The notes beneath the pieces were generated by a model. That model searched no databases and was not told the origin of the DNA. It saw only the letters and a list, made by a program, of their open reading frames with translations. Both the position numbers and the translations under genes were made by a program. From a bacterium (GTDB lineage Bacteria; UBP14; UBA6098; B30-G16): 48,375 bases of DNA. Each line of letters starts with the position of its first letter. Within the stretch, counting starts at the first letter, position 1. The DNA is taken from assembly GCA_030613005.1 (NCBI GenBank), contig JAUWMV010000016.1, positions 1 through 48,375 of the forward strand, written 5' to 3'. Below, piece by piece: positions 8,806 through 18,320 of the stretch.

Positions 8806-9085
8806 CCGGTGTAATACCTATGGACAGTTTAAAATTGTTTGACGGTTTAAAGACCGGTACAACTCTTTCACCAATAGGTACTGGGTTGCCTGTTCGAGGA
8901 TTCCGAGCCATCCTTGGCTTTCTTATTTTGAGTTTAAACGTACCAAACCTTCTAATCTCGATGTTGTTACCTTCTACCATTACCTCCTTGATAACGTCTA
9001 ATAACACATCACAGATTACATGAACATCGGACTTTGTGAATCCAGTCCTTTCGGCAACAATCTCAACTAGATCAGCCTTCGTCAT
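8768..9085 (-). CDS. HU/IHF-family DNA-binding protein
   Basis: This histone-like protein (105 residues) is a little longer than standard HU (about 90). It has the family's N-terminal helices ('MTKADLVEIVAERTG') and the signature 'RRFGTFKLKIRKPRMARNPRTG', followed by the arm with the DNA-intercalating 'NPRTGNPVPI' and the closing strand 'PVFKPSNNFK'. It would bend DNA as a dimer in the nucleoid. GGGAGGA lies close before the ATG. The extra C-terminal 15 residues are charged (DDLRKKEKAL), and their DNA also holds the start of the CXXC peptide gene. I cannot tell HU from IHF subunits by eye. Confidence 0.93.
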   Translation of the reverse strand: MTKADLVEIVAERTGFTKSDVHVICDVLLDVIKEVMVEGNNIEIRRFGTFKLKIRKPRMARNPRTGNPVPIGERVVPVFKPSNNFKLSIGITPDDLRKKEKALMG

Positions 9086-9183
9086 AAGTCCTCCCTCTAA
9101 TTTGCAGGTTCTATATTAAATATAAAACCTTGTATCTCTTTATCTGTCAAGAGATTTATAAAAAATATAAATATTCCTCGAAA

Positions 9184-10101
9184 TTACACATCTGGAAATA
9201 CTAAATCTTCCTCATCATTTATCTCAATTCCATCGAACATTTTAATCTCTTCTAAATATTCCGGAGTTGTTAAACTATCAGGATCTGGGAGCTCTGCTTG
9301 TCTAATTTTATCACTTATCCGTAAATTCACATTTCGCAGTTTTCCGAAACCATCATCTTTAGAAAGTTCTTGTTCGTTTAGTGGTTTCAGTCTAAGAGTC
9401 AGAAAATCATTGAATAATCTAAGTCTATTAACTAAAAGCTTCACTAATTCTCTAAGGTAAAACATATCAAGACTAAGAACTTGTTCAGAAGGTGTATTGA
9501 AAATCGGATATAACAGAGGATTCTCATCAATTTCAGATGTAAAGTACTTTGATATTTCTTCTTCAAGTGATAAGATCTCATTCTTAACATCTTCAATCTC
9601 TGACAGTACATTATCTCTCTTATAACTGGCGTAATGCATCTTCATGAGAAGCTCTTTCCTATTAGATTGAAGTTTTTCCAATTTAGAGGACATATCTAAC
9701 AAACCCGAAAGGTCGCCTTCTGATTTTGGAGTGGGAATGTTTTCAATAAGTCTTTTTTGGAGGAATTGGACAAGTAATTTATCGATAAAAACTGCTCCGT
9801 GATAAGTTGAATTTTCGCACTTAACTTTACAGCCATAGTAAAATGTTGTATTTCTTGCATTATCTTGTAATACTCTCGGTGCAAAAATATCTATTTTCTT
9901 CCCGCAGTATCCGCACCTTGTGAAACTTAGCTTATGAAAAATGGTGTAAACTTTTGTTTGATCTTGAATTCTAATGAGCCTTTTTTTGAACAAGGATTGA
10001 CTATCGATTTCTTTATTAAGGCTTCTTACACCTTTTTTTCCCATTCTTTTTTTATTTCCTTTATAGTCTTCCCAACTATTTTTTGAATCAAACTTTAGCA
10101 A
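9184..10101 (-). CDS. Zinc-ribbon/coiled-coil protein resembling the tail of a large serine recombinase
   Basis: The protein has 305 residues from a TTG start (10101) with AAAGG eight bases upstream; an ATG at 10044 is the alternative but has no well-placed ribosome site. Residues 63-66 (CGYC) and 91-95 (CKVKC) form a zinc ribbon like the 'recombinase zinc beta ribbon' domain. 'FIDKLLVQFLQKRL' follows, as in that family, and then a coiled coil at about 130-185. No resolvase catalytic domain or DNA-binding recombinase domain is present, and the DNA upstream is AT-rich with an in-frame stop. It could be a decayed recombinase or a stand-alone DNA-binding protein. The acidic C-terminal tail is not typical of recombinases. 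Confidence 0.55.
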   Translation of the reverse strand: MLKFDSKNSWEDYKGNKKRMGKKGVRSLNKEIDSQSLFKKRLIRIQDQTKVYTIFHKLSFTRCGYCGKKIDIFAPRVLQDNARNTTFYYGCKVKCENSTYHGAVFIDKLLVQFLQKRLIENIPTPKSEGDLSGLLDMSSKLEKLQSNRKELLMKMHYASYKRDNVLSEIEDVKNEILSLEEEISKYFTSEIDENPLLYPIFNTPSEQVLSLDMFYLRELVKLLVNRLRLFNDFLTLRLKPLNEQELSKDDGFGKLRNVNLRISDKIRQAELPDPDSLTTPEYLEEIKMFDGIEINDEEDLVFPDV

Positions 10102-10296
10102 TTTCGCTACCTTTGCATTAAAAATGTTGAATACACAAAATATAGTTATATGTATAAATTATTGGATGTCAATAGTTAATGTGATAAAAATGAATTGATT
10201 AATGCAAAAAGGGAAATAATTCTAATATTATAAATTAGTTTTAAATATTGTTAGATAGGTTCACTTGAAAACTCTGCAGTATTAGATTTATTTAGC

Positions 10297-12774
10297 TTAT
10301 GGAAACTCGGCTTCGATTTTGTTATCATGCTCCTTTTCGACAACTTTAGCAATATCAGCAAGGGTTTGATCCGATTTTAATGCTATTAATTTTACTCCTT
10401 GCGTTGAGCGTCCTATGATAGAAACTTCATCAACAGCAATCCTTATAAGTACACCACTTGAGTTAACCAATACAAATCCATCGTCCTCATTAACTTCGAT
10501 TGCACCAATTACACATCCTGTTTTAGGGGTTACTTTCATGGATATAATACCTAAACCACCGCGTTTTTGAATGCGAAAATCTTTTGATAATGTTCGTTTG
10601 CCATAACCGTTTTCAGAAGCAAAAAGGATAGCACTATCTGGATTGGTGATGCCAACCATGGCAACAATTTCGTCTTCTGTTCGAAGTCTTATTCCTCTGA
10701 CTCCTCTGGCATTTCGCCCCATTCGTCTGACATCTTTTGCGGAAAAAGTAATTGATTTCCCTAATTTAGTAGCAAGGAAAATGTTCTGGTTTTCATTTAC
10801 TATTTCGCAGCAAATGAGTTTGTCATTTTCTTGAACTGTAATGGCTTTTATGCCTATTCTCCGAACATTTGAAAAAGCACATAAAGGTGTTCGTTTTACA
10901 TATCCTTTTTCCGAGACAAAGAAGATATCTCGATCTTCCTTAAAATCTCTCATTGAAATAACAGATGCTATGGAATCTTTTCGATCGAGCTTTAGGAGAT
11001 TAATAATTGCTGTTCCTTTAGTGTATCTGCCGACTTCTGCAATTTCATACAATTTAAGCGAATATGCTTTTCCTCGTTTAGTAAAAAAGAGCATCGTATC
11101 GTGACTGCTTCCCACAAAAAGATTCGAAACAAAATCCTCTACTTTTGTAATCATTGCGGTGATGCCTTTTCCTCCACGACGTTGAGACCTGTATGCAGAC
11201 ATCGGTGTTCGTTTTATATATCCACCTCGGGATACAGATATAACCATTTCATCGTCAGCTATAATATCTTCAATTCCAATTTCCGCATCATAGTATACAA
11301 TCTCGGTTTTACGATCGTCGCTGAATTCATCTCGGATCTTTTTTAGTTCCTCGGCAATTATTTCTAATACTCTCTCTGGTTTATCTAAGATGCTTTTAAG
11401 ATCGACAATATGTTTCTTCAACTCATTAAGCTCATCGATTATTTTTGTTTGTTCTAATGAAGTTAATCTGGCAAGTCTCATATCGAGTATGGCTTGTGTT
11501 TGAATTTCTGTTAGTGATAGCTTTTTCGATAGAGCTTGTTTGGCGATAAGGGTATTTTTACTACTTCGAATTATAGATACGACTAAATCGATGTTCTCGA
11601 GTGCTATTTTCAGACCTTCGAGGATGTGGGCTCGTTCTTGGGCTTTTCGAAGTCTAAATTTGGTTCTACGGATAATTATCTGACGTCTATGTTCGATATA
11701 TGACAGAAGAAACTCTAGTAAGTTGAATAGTTTTGGACGACCATTTTTTAATGCCAACATAATAGCTCCAAACGTTGTCTGAAGTCTTGTATGCTTGTAA
11801 AGTTTATTGATAAGAATATCCGAGTTTTCACCTCGTTTCAGATCGATTGAAATTCGCATACCTACTCGATCAGATTCATCCCTGATATCCGCAATTTCAC
11901 TAACTTTCCCAATCTGAGCCAAATGTGCAATATGTTCAATTAGTCTAGCTTTATTAACCTGATATGGCAACTCTGTAACGATTATTTTATCTCGAACACC
12001 TTTTTGACCAGGTTCAAAGTGAATTTTCGATCGCATTGTAATAATTCCGCGACCTGAGAGGTACATGGATTTTATTCCTTCGTTACCTATTATTAAGCCA
12101 GCGGTAGGGAAATCTGGTCCATGAATTATTTTCATAAGGTCTTTAATCTCTGCACTGGGATTTTTTATTAAGTAAAGAATTCCATCTATGATTTCCCTAA
12201 GATTATGGGGTGGAATGTTTGTAGTCATACCCACTGCGATACCGGTTGCACCATTAATAATAAGATTTGGAAGTTTTGAAGGTAAATATAGTGGTTCTTC
12301 AAGAGTGTTGTCATAGTTAGGCTGAAAGTTGACCGTCTCTTCATCTATATCAGCTAATAATTCGTTTGAAATCTTTGCCATTCTGGCTTCAGTATAACGC
12401 ATAGCAGCTGCAGAATCACCGTCAACAGAACCAAAGTTTCCTTGTCCGTCTATTAATGGATAACGCATAGAAAAAACCTGTGCCATTCTGACCAATGCGT
12501 CATATATAGCCTGATTCCCATGCGGGTGATACTTACCCATTACTTCGCCTACAATTCGAGCAGATTTTTTGTACGGTTTATTGTAAAAATTTCCAGTTTC
12601 TTTCATGGCTACAAGAATTCTTCGATGTACTGGTTTTAAACCATCTCGGATGTCGGGAAGTGCACGACCAACAATCGTGCTCATGGCGTAATCGAGGTAA
12701 GAGCTTTTCATCTCCTCTTCGATATCGATGGGTACTATTTCCTCTTCCAGATTTATTTTGTTGGGTTTATTCAT
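10297..12774 (-). CDS. gyrA: DNA gyrase subunit A
   Basis: The protein has 825 residues and is the DNA breakage-reunion subunit of gyrase. The winged-helix/tower region is intact, with the catalytic tyrosine at residue 127 in '[11 protein letters not shown]'. '[11 protein letters not shown]' in the C-terminal beta-pinwheel is the GyrA box, which separates it from ParC and supports DNA wrapping. The quinolone-determining stretch reads [12 protein letters not shown], with glutamine (residue 88) where E. coli has Ser83; Asp87 is conserved as D92. gyrB is not in the window. Divergent transcription from the exported-protein gene at 12899 leaves 124 bases for both promoters. Confidence 0.98.
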   Translation of the reverse strand: MNKPNKINLEEEIVPIDIEEEMKSSYLDYAMSTIVGRALPDIRDGLKPVHRRILVAMKETGNFYNKPYKKSARIVGEVMGKYHPHGNQAIYDALVRMAQVFSMRYPLIDGQGNFGSVDGDSAAAMRYTEARMAKISNELLADIDEETVNFQPNYDNTLEEPLYLPSKLPNLIINGATGIAVGMTTNIPPHNLREIIDGILYLIKNPSAEIKDLMKIIHGPDFPTAGLIIGNEGIKSMYLSGRGIITMRSKIHFEPGQKGVRDKIIVTELPYQVNKARLIEHIAHLAQIGKVSEIADIRDESDRVGMRISIDLKRGENSDILINKLYKHTRLQTTFGAIMLALKNGRPKLFNLLEFLLSYIEHRRQIIIRRTKFRLRKAQERAHILEGLKIALENIDLVVSIIRSSKNTLIAKQALSKKLSLTEIQTQAILDMRLARLTSLEQTKIIDELNELKKHIVDLKSILDKPERVLEIIAEELKKIRDEFSDDRKTEIVYYDAEIGIEDIIADDEMVISVSRGGYIKRTPMSAYRSQRRGGKGITAMITKVEDFVSNLFVGSSHDTMLFFTKRGKAYSLKLYEIAEVGRYTKGTAIINLLKLDRKDSIASVISMRDFKEDRDIFFVSEKGYVKRTPLCAFSNVRRIGIKAITVQENDKLICCEIVNENQNIFLATKLGKSITFSAKDVRRMGRNARGVRGIRLRTEDEIVAMVGITNPDSAILFASENGYGKRTLSKDFRIQKRGGLGIISMKVTPKTGCVIGAIEVNEDDGFVLVNSSGVLIRIAVDEVSIIGRSTQGVKLIALKSDQTLADIAKVVEKEHDNKIEAEFP

Positions 12775-12898
12775 ATAATTTTATAAGTTAAATGAATATA
12801 AGTGTTTGCACAAGTAATTTTGATAAATAAACTTATTTGAATTATGAGCATTGCTGTTTGTTTGGATTAAGTCAATTATACTATTTAGGAGGAGAAAA

Positions 12899-13414
12899 GT
12901 GAAAAAATTTCAAATAAAGATGATCGCTCTTTTAATCATGGGATTCAATTCTTATTCTCTTGCCCAATATCCTGTTCGAGAGGGAATAGCGGTAGGTTAT
13001 CTATCTACTCCGAACTCTTTTTTATATCGTATGCATTTCCAAGAGAATAATTTCTTCGATTTATGGGTAGATATTCCTGAGGTTGCAATTGGCAAGAGGG
13101 ATGGCGTTGTTCTTGGATTTGGAGCCGGTTATGCGATGAACATGGCTAGGCAGAAGCATTTCTGTTTTATGTTGCGACCGCAAATTTCATTTAGGTATAT
13201 TAATTTAGATTATAGTTATAGTGAATTTGGATTAGGTGTTGCAGGTGCTGTTGTTGCACATATGGATAGTCTTGGTGTGCCCGATGTTGATGTTTTAGCT
13301 GGAATCTCGCTTGGGATGCTGTTATCTACCGGTAATAAAAATACAACTTTCTATATGCCTTTGACACATCGATCACCCTTTGGGCTGTTTATAGGAGTTT
13401 TAAAATATTTTTAG
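12899..13414 (+). CDS. Small exported protein, outer-membrane-like
   Basis: GTG at 12899 is preferred because AGGAGGAGAAAA directly precedes it; an in-frame ATG at 12851 would add 16 residues that include the ribosome site. The 171-residue product begins with a signal peptide (KKFQIKMIALLIMGFNSYSLAQ). The rest alternates hydrophobic and polar residues, with glycine-rich turns ('VVLGFGAGYAMNMA', 'LAGISLGMLLS') and ends 'FIGVLKYF', an aromatic terminus common in outer-membrane beta-barrels. I do not recognise the family. It stands alone between gyrA and a restriction-modification gene. Confidence 0.75.
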   Translation: MKKFQIKMIALLIMGFNSYSLAQYPVREGIAVGYLSTPNSFLYRMHFQENNFFDLWVDIPEVAIGKRDGVVLGFGAGYAMNMARQKHFCFMLRPQISFRYINLDYSYSEFGLGVAGAVVAHMDSLGVPDVDVLAGISLGMLLSTGNKNTTFYMPLTHRSPFGLFIGVLKYF

Positions 13415-13727
13415 TAATTCAAGATATTCTCATAGGTAATGAAGTGTAATTACTCGAGATGTTTCTGGCATGGTTTTGGCATATAATGTTATTTTATAAA
13501 TAAATTTCATAACTTACACCTAACATAGTTCGCCTTGTCCGACTTCATTTTAAACATGTTTATACTGTGCATAATTATTTTGCATTCAAAAATATTCTTA
13601 AAAAATAGTGTGATATTCATGGATTATCGAATAACAGTTTCGATAAATCTATGGAATCGATTGCTCTTGACATAATTTGGTGGGGATATAAGATTGAAGT
13701 AATTCTCATTAGAATACGGAGAAAATT
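13415..13727. other. Intergenic stretch before the first RM gene
   Basis: About 313 AT-rich bases carry no convincing gene on either strand. The only clear signal is a sigma-70-like promoter near the right end (13667-13694). A TATAAT at 13482-13487 has no matching -35. There is no visible terminator for the upstream gene. Confidence 0.6.
13667..13694 (+). promoter_or_regulatory. Sigma-70-like promoter for the first RM gene
   Basis: TTGACA at 13667-13672 is a perfect -35. A 16-base spacer leads to TAAGAT at 13689-13694 (four of six matches to TATAAT). It lies 33 bases before the start codon at 13728, leaving room for a short leader with GGAG. Confidence 0.5.
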
Positions 13728-16700
13728 ATGATAACGAATCATAACGAACGTGAATTTCAAATAGAGCTTATAAATTATATAAAGGAAATTGTTAAAACTG
13801 GAAAACATGTGGTTACGGACGTCTCAGGTGAAACATCTGTGAAAGTTGGCGAAACAACCAGATTTCCAGACATAGTTTTATGGAAAGATAGAAGTGCAGA
13901 AAAGGTAATTGCAACCGCAGAACTGAAGAATACAGAATACGCGATTGATAATGAAGAATTGTTAAACAATGGAAGCGAAAAGGCAAGAGAATTAGGAACG
14001 AAATATTTAGTTACTTGGAATGTGAAGCAAACTGCCATATGGGATATTACCAGAACTCCACTATACCAGATAAAAAGATATCCACCATTGCTTACAATTC
14101 GGACGATAAAAGATATTCAAATTCCGCAAGCAAAATCTGAGATAATTTGCCGTGCTAAGGAACTAATTCAAGATCTCGATGATTTAGTTAGACTTGGGAA
14201 AATAGGTGTAAGAGAAATAGATCCATTGGTTTTTTCTGCTTCTCTTTCATATGCAGTCGAAATACTCACTCCACAAACGTTAAAGTCGTTGAAGATTAAA
14301 TACTCTACCGATAAGATATTCCAAAAGGCTTTCAAATGCTGGGCAAGAAAGCAAGGAATTAATAGGTACGATTCAGAAGAGTTCTTTAGGAATGCAGCAA
14401 AACAGATTATCTATAGAATACTTGGTAAGATACTATTTTATTTTGCTTTTAAGAGACAAGCGGGTGAATTACCCGACCTGATTTTGGAAGAGCAAGACCT
14501 TAAGAATGCTCAAAGCATATTACAAAGAGCATTTGATAAAATAAGACGAATAGACTTTCAAGCTATTTATGAAAGCGATCTAACAGATGAGATACCTTGG
14601 AGCATAGAAGCTGCAGAAACACTTCAATCTCTGTTAGAAGTATTAAAGTATTATAACTTTGCGGGGATGTCGGTCGATGTTATTGGCGCAGTTTTCGAAA
14701 AGCTAATTCCAGAAGATGAAAGGCATTCCACAGGACAATACTTCACTAATGTTGACCTTGTTGATTTCATTAATGGATTCACTATTCGCAGTAAAAACGA
14801 CGATATCTTTGATCCTACGTGTGGCACAGGTACATTTTTAGTTCGTGCATACAATCGTTACAATTGGAATTTCGGTGTAAAAGACCATCATAAATTAATT
14901 GAGAAGATATGGGGTAACGATATTGCTGCTTTCCCTGCAGAACTTGCTGCTATAAATCTATTCGTAAGAAAACTTGAGGATCAAAATAATTACCCACGTA
15001 TACTGTCGAAGGACTTCTTTGACATTGAACCTGGTCAAAAGGTTACATTTCCTCATCCTAGGAAAGGACTCGATCCAGAATGGAAAATCGACATCCAGAT
15101 TCCTCGTTTTGACGGAATGATGGGAAATTTCCCTTATATTCGACAGGAGCTTATCGAGAAAGTTGAGAAAGGATATAAGAGGAAGCTGGAAAAAACAATC
15201 GCACAAGAATGGGTGGCGGAATATCCCGATGCATTCAAAATGACATCTCAACAGAAGAAGGATTATGACCATTGGATTGCTGAAGGTGCAAAACCTGAGA
15301 ATAATGGAAGTTTGTTTGCAGAAGTCGATTTTAAACTGTCTGGACAGGCTGATATTTACGCATATATGTTTTTCCATGCAGCAAGGTTCTTGAAACCAAA
15401 TGGCAGAATGGCGTTTCTTACATCTAATTCCTGGTTGGATGTGACTTACGGTTATGAGCTTCAAAAATTCTTCACAGCAAAGTTTAAGATAATCGCAATT
15501 ATTGAAAGTCGTTGCGAGCCCTGGTTCGAGGATGTGTCAGTGAACACAGTTGTAACGGTTCTTGAAAGATGTGATAATCTGAAAGAAAGAGATGAGCACA
15601 TTGTTAGATTTGTCAAAATGAAAAGGAAACTGTCGGAGCTTTTCCCTGAAGATATCACAATTGAACACCAAAGACGCCACCTTAACGTAGACAAAATAAT
15701 TGGGATAATCGAGGATAGTGACATTTTGGGAGATGAAATATCAAAGGACCTTTTTTCCTTTGAAAACGGGGATTTAAGAATTCGATCGCTAAAACAGGGG
15801 AATCTTAGAGAACAACTTAGAAAAAGCAATAAAACCGATAAATGGGGGAAATACTTACGCGCTCCAGATGTTTACTTCGAGCTTATGGAAGCTATTGGAG
15901 ACAAGTTGGTGCCGTTGTCCGATGTTGCTGAAGTTAGAAGAGGTTATACAACAGGTATCAATGAGTTTTTCTATTTAACACCAGAAAAAGCCAAGTTATA
16001 TAGAATTGAAGAAGAATATCTTGTCCCAGTTGTGAAATCACCCAAAGAAATTGATGGTTTAGTTGTCGATCCATCCAAGCTCAAGTATAGGCTTTTTCTT
16101 TGTAATAAAAGTAAGGACGAGCTCAGGAAATCACGCCATTTCGGAGCGTTGAGATACATCGAGGAAGTGGGTGAAAAAGGTGCGACAAAAGCTGGGATAC
16201 GATGGCCCAAGGTCCCAAGTGTTAAGGGAAGGAAGTATTGGTGGGGAATAGGCGAACTGAAAAACCCCAAATTCATTATTAATAGATTTATAAATGAAAG
16301 ATTTTTCTTTCCTAGTATCAATCATAATAATTATGCAATTGGTGATGTTGTATTTGTAGGATATTCTATAAATAACTTTTCATATGAATTATTAAATTCC
16401 ACAATCCAATTCCTTTTTGTTGAAGTTAATGGACGCAATAATTTGGGAGATGGCTTATTAACATTTTATGGTCCCGACATTAAAAACTTACCTGTAGTCG
16501 ACCCCAAATCTATTGAGATACCAAAGATAAATATAATTCGACCTGTCCAATCCATTTTCCAAGAAGTTAAGCGTAAAGACCGACGAGAATTCGATTCCGC
16601 TATTCTAAAAGCTCTTGGTCTCGATCCTGAAAAATGGTTACAAAGAATATATGACGGACTTACAGAGCTTGTCCATGAAAGGCTTGAATTGCCTAAAGCA

Positions 16701-17156
16701 AGAAAAAACAGGAAAAAGGCAAGAAAGAAACAATCCATCGATAAAATTATTAGAGACCTTGTCAAAGAATTTCAAGAAACGGTTAGACCATTTCCAGTGG
16801 ATTTTTTGCCCTTAGATTATAAGAGAAGAACTCTTGAAATACCACCTCGTATTGTTAAAGGCATCATCGAGCAAGGAATGTTTGTCTATCTATATGAAGG
16901 TTCGCACAAGTACCAATATGATAGTCTTGATTTAGCAAAGTATGCCTTTTATTCTCAAAGACCTGCGATATACATTGTATGGGGTCCCGAGGATTCCCTT
17001 GTTCTTAAAAAGGTCATAATTGAATATGAACAATGGGGGAATGAACTTAGGCAGAGAATCTTAAGAGAGACTCAAAGTATGATAAGTGATATAAGACAAG
17101 TTGAAAGAATAGCAGACGAGGTTATGAGTCAAATTGGTGTTCGACTTCATATCTAA
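13728..17156 (+). CDS. Type IIG-like restriction-modification enzyme (nuclease-adenine methylase-specificity fusion)
   Basis: The start has GGAG six bases upstream. The 1142-residue protein joins three parts. An N-terminal PD-(D/E)xK-type nuclease has 'FPDIVLW' (P47-D48) and 'AELKN' (E65, K67). An N6-adenine methylase follows: motif X-like 'STGQYFTNVDLVDFI', motif I 'DPTCGTGTFLVRAY' from D362, and motif IV as 'GNFPYI' (N467-F-P-Y470) where NPPY is usual. After about residue 720 comes a target-recognition region with 'LSDVAEVRRGYTTGINEFFYL'. Such enzymes cut and methylate at one recognition site and need no separate methylase. The gene is solitary and has its own promoter. It lies next to the bat operon where moxR would be expected, which suggests insertion by transfer. 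Confidence 0.85.
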   Translation: MITNHNEREFQIELINYIKEIVKTGKHVVTDVSGETSVKVGETTRFPDIVLWKDRSAEKVIATAELKNTEYAIDNEELLNNGSEKARELGTKYLVTWNVKQTAIWDITRTPLYQIKRYPPLLTIRTIKDIQIPQAKSEIICRAKELIQDLDDLVRLGKIGVREIDPLVFSASLSYAVEILTPQTLKSLKIKYSTDKIFQKAFKCWARKQGINRYDSEEFFRNAAKQIIYRILGKILFYFAFKRQAGELPDLILEEQDLKNAQSILQRAFDKIRRIDFQAIYESDLTDEIPWSIEAAETLQSLLEVLKYYNFAGMSVDVIGAVFEKLIPEDERHSTGQYFTNVDLVDFINGFTIRSKNDDIFDPTCGTGTFLVRAYNRYNWNFGVKDHHKLIEKIWGNDIAAFPAELAAINLFVRKLEDQNNYPRILSKDFFDIEPGQKVTFPHPRKGLDPEWKIDIQIPRFDGMMGNFPYIRQELIEKVEKGYKRKLEKTIAQEWVAEYPDAFKMTSQQKKDYDHWIAEGAKPENNGSLFAEVDFKLSGQADIYAYMFFHAARFLKPNGRMAFLTSNSWLDVTYGYELQKFFTAKFKIIAIIESRCEPWFEDVSVNTVVTVLERCDNLKERDEHIVRFVKMKRKLSELFPEDITIEHQRRHLNVDKIIGIIEDSDILGDEISKDLFSFENGDLRIRSLKQGNLREQLRKSNKTDKWGKYLRAPDVYFELMEAIGDKLVPLSDVAEVRRGYTTGINEFFYLTPEKAKLYRIEEEYLVPVVKSPKEIDGLVVDPSKLKYRLFLCNKSKDELRKSRHFGALRYIEEVGEKGATKAGIRWPKVPSVKGRKYWWGIGELKNPKFIINRFINERFFFPSINHNNYAIGDVVFVGYSINNFSYELLNSTIQFLFVEVNGRNNLGDGLLTFYGPDIKNLPVVDPKSIEIPKINIIRPVQSIFQEVKRKDRREFDSAILKALGLDPEKWLQRIYDGLTELVHERLELPKARKNRKKARKKQSIDKIIRDLVKEFQETVRPFPVDFLPLDYKRRTLEIPPRIVKGIIEQGMFVYLYEGSHKYQYDSLDLAKYAFYSQRPAIYIVWGPEDSLVLKKVIIEYEQWGNELRQRILRETQSMISDIRQVERIADEVMSQIGVRLHI

Positions 17157-17352
17157 ATTCTGAATTATTTTCATACTTAGTGAACATGTATTGCAAATGA
17201 ATTATCCACACTTCCACATCAGAATTGTCATCCTAATATTTTTGGTGTGCCATATTGACATTCTAAGCCAAATCAAATTGTCTGCTTATAAATTACTATT
17301 TTTGGAATCTAGTTCTTAACATTATATTAATCAATATGGTAGAGCAACATAT

Positions 17353-18315
17353 ATGTACAATTTTGGTTTTGGCACACTAATTGCAATTACTTTAGGCATG
17401 AAGCTACTTAAGATAAAAAAGAAAGAGAGTAAAGAAGAGAGATTGCGGGATATCCTCCAAACGGTTAGAAGAATAGATATAAAAACCCGCAAGGTTGTCC
17501 AGGACATCTTCTCCGGGGAATATCATTCTGTATTCAAAGGGCGTGGGATGGACTTTAGTGAAGTGAGAGAATACGAACCTGGAGACGATGTCCGAAGTAT
17601 AGATTGGAACGTAACTGCCAGAATGGGCAGAGCGTATGTCAAACAATTCGAGGAAGAGCGAGAACTGACAGTTCTAATCGTGGCGGATATGAGTCGCTCT
17701 TCAGCATTCGGTACGAGAAATGATTTGAAAAGAGAAATAGCAGTTCAAATAGCAGCCCTATTGGCTTTCTCGGCAATAGAGAACGACGACCTGGTCGGTT
17801 TGCTTATGTTTACCGATCAGGTTGAGAAATTTGTACCCCCCAAAAAAGGCAAGCAGCATATTTTGCGAATAATTAGAGAGCTCCTTGCCTTCGAACCTGC
17901 ACATGAGCGAACCGACATTGGAGAGGCGCTTCAATACCTTCAGAGAATTATTAGACGCTCCGCAATCGTATTCCTTATATCCGATTTTCTGGATGGTGAA
18001 TTGAGGCGTCCTCTTTCGCTCATGGCAAAAAAACATGACCTGATCCCCATTGTTATATCCGATCCTGCAGAATGGGGGATCGATGGTGCCGGTGTAATAG
18101 TATTTGAGGACTCAGAAACCGGTCGATTTCTTGCTGCAGACACGTCCGACCCCAATATGACGCGGCTTTTTAAGGCTGAAGCAAAAAAGGATTATTTCAA
18201 CCAGCAAAAACTTTTTGCTTCCATTGGTCTCGATTCTATTTACGTTCGAACGGATGAAGATTATATTAAAGCTCTTGAGAAATTTTTTCGAAGAAGAGCT
18301 CTTCAATTTAGGTAA
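17353..18315 (+). CDS. DUF58 protein, first gene of the bat operon
   Basis: The family hallmark is clear: 'EYHSVFKGRGMDFSEVREYEPGDDVRSIDWNVTARMGRAYVKQFEEERE' spans this region in order, here cited only by its key parts FKGRGMDF, EPGDDVR and DWNVTAR. A von Willebrand A-like fold follows ('LIVADMSRSSAFG'). DUF58 proteins accompany MoxR ATPases and VWA proteins in operons thought to assemble or insert metal cofactors or to modify envelope complexes. The start is uncertain: 17353 or the ATG at 17398, which gives an N-terminus (MKLLKIKKKE) more like the family; neither has a strong ribosome site. No moxR gene precedes it. The next gene starts six bases after its stop. Confidence 0.9.
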   Translation: MYNFGFGTLIAITLGMKLLKIKKKESKEERLRDILQTVRRIDIKTRKVVQDIFSGEYHSVFKGRGMDFSEVREYEPGDDVRSIDWNVTARMGRAYVKQFEEERELTVLIVADMSRSSAFGTRNDLKREIAVQIAALLAFSAIENDDLVGLLMFTDQVEKFVPPKKGKQHILRIIRELLAFEPAHERTDIGEALQYLQRIIRRSAIVFLISDFLDGELRRPLSLMAKKHDLIPIVISDPAEWGIDGAGVIVFEDSETGRFLAADTSDPNMTRLFKAEAKKDYFNQQKLFASIGLDSIYVRTDEDYIKALEKFFRRRALQFR

Positions 18316-18320
18316 CATCT

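Noticed and set aside
13466-13481. Sigma-54-like element (TGGCATG...TGGCA) upstream of the first RM gene
   Set aside because: One of the key -12 bases mismatches, it lies 247 bases before the gene, and a better sigma-70-like promoter is closer.
15971-16321. Minus-strand ORFs within the first RM gene
   Set aside because: Shadows of a long, well-supported coding frame with RM motifs.
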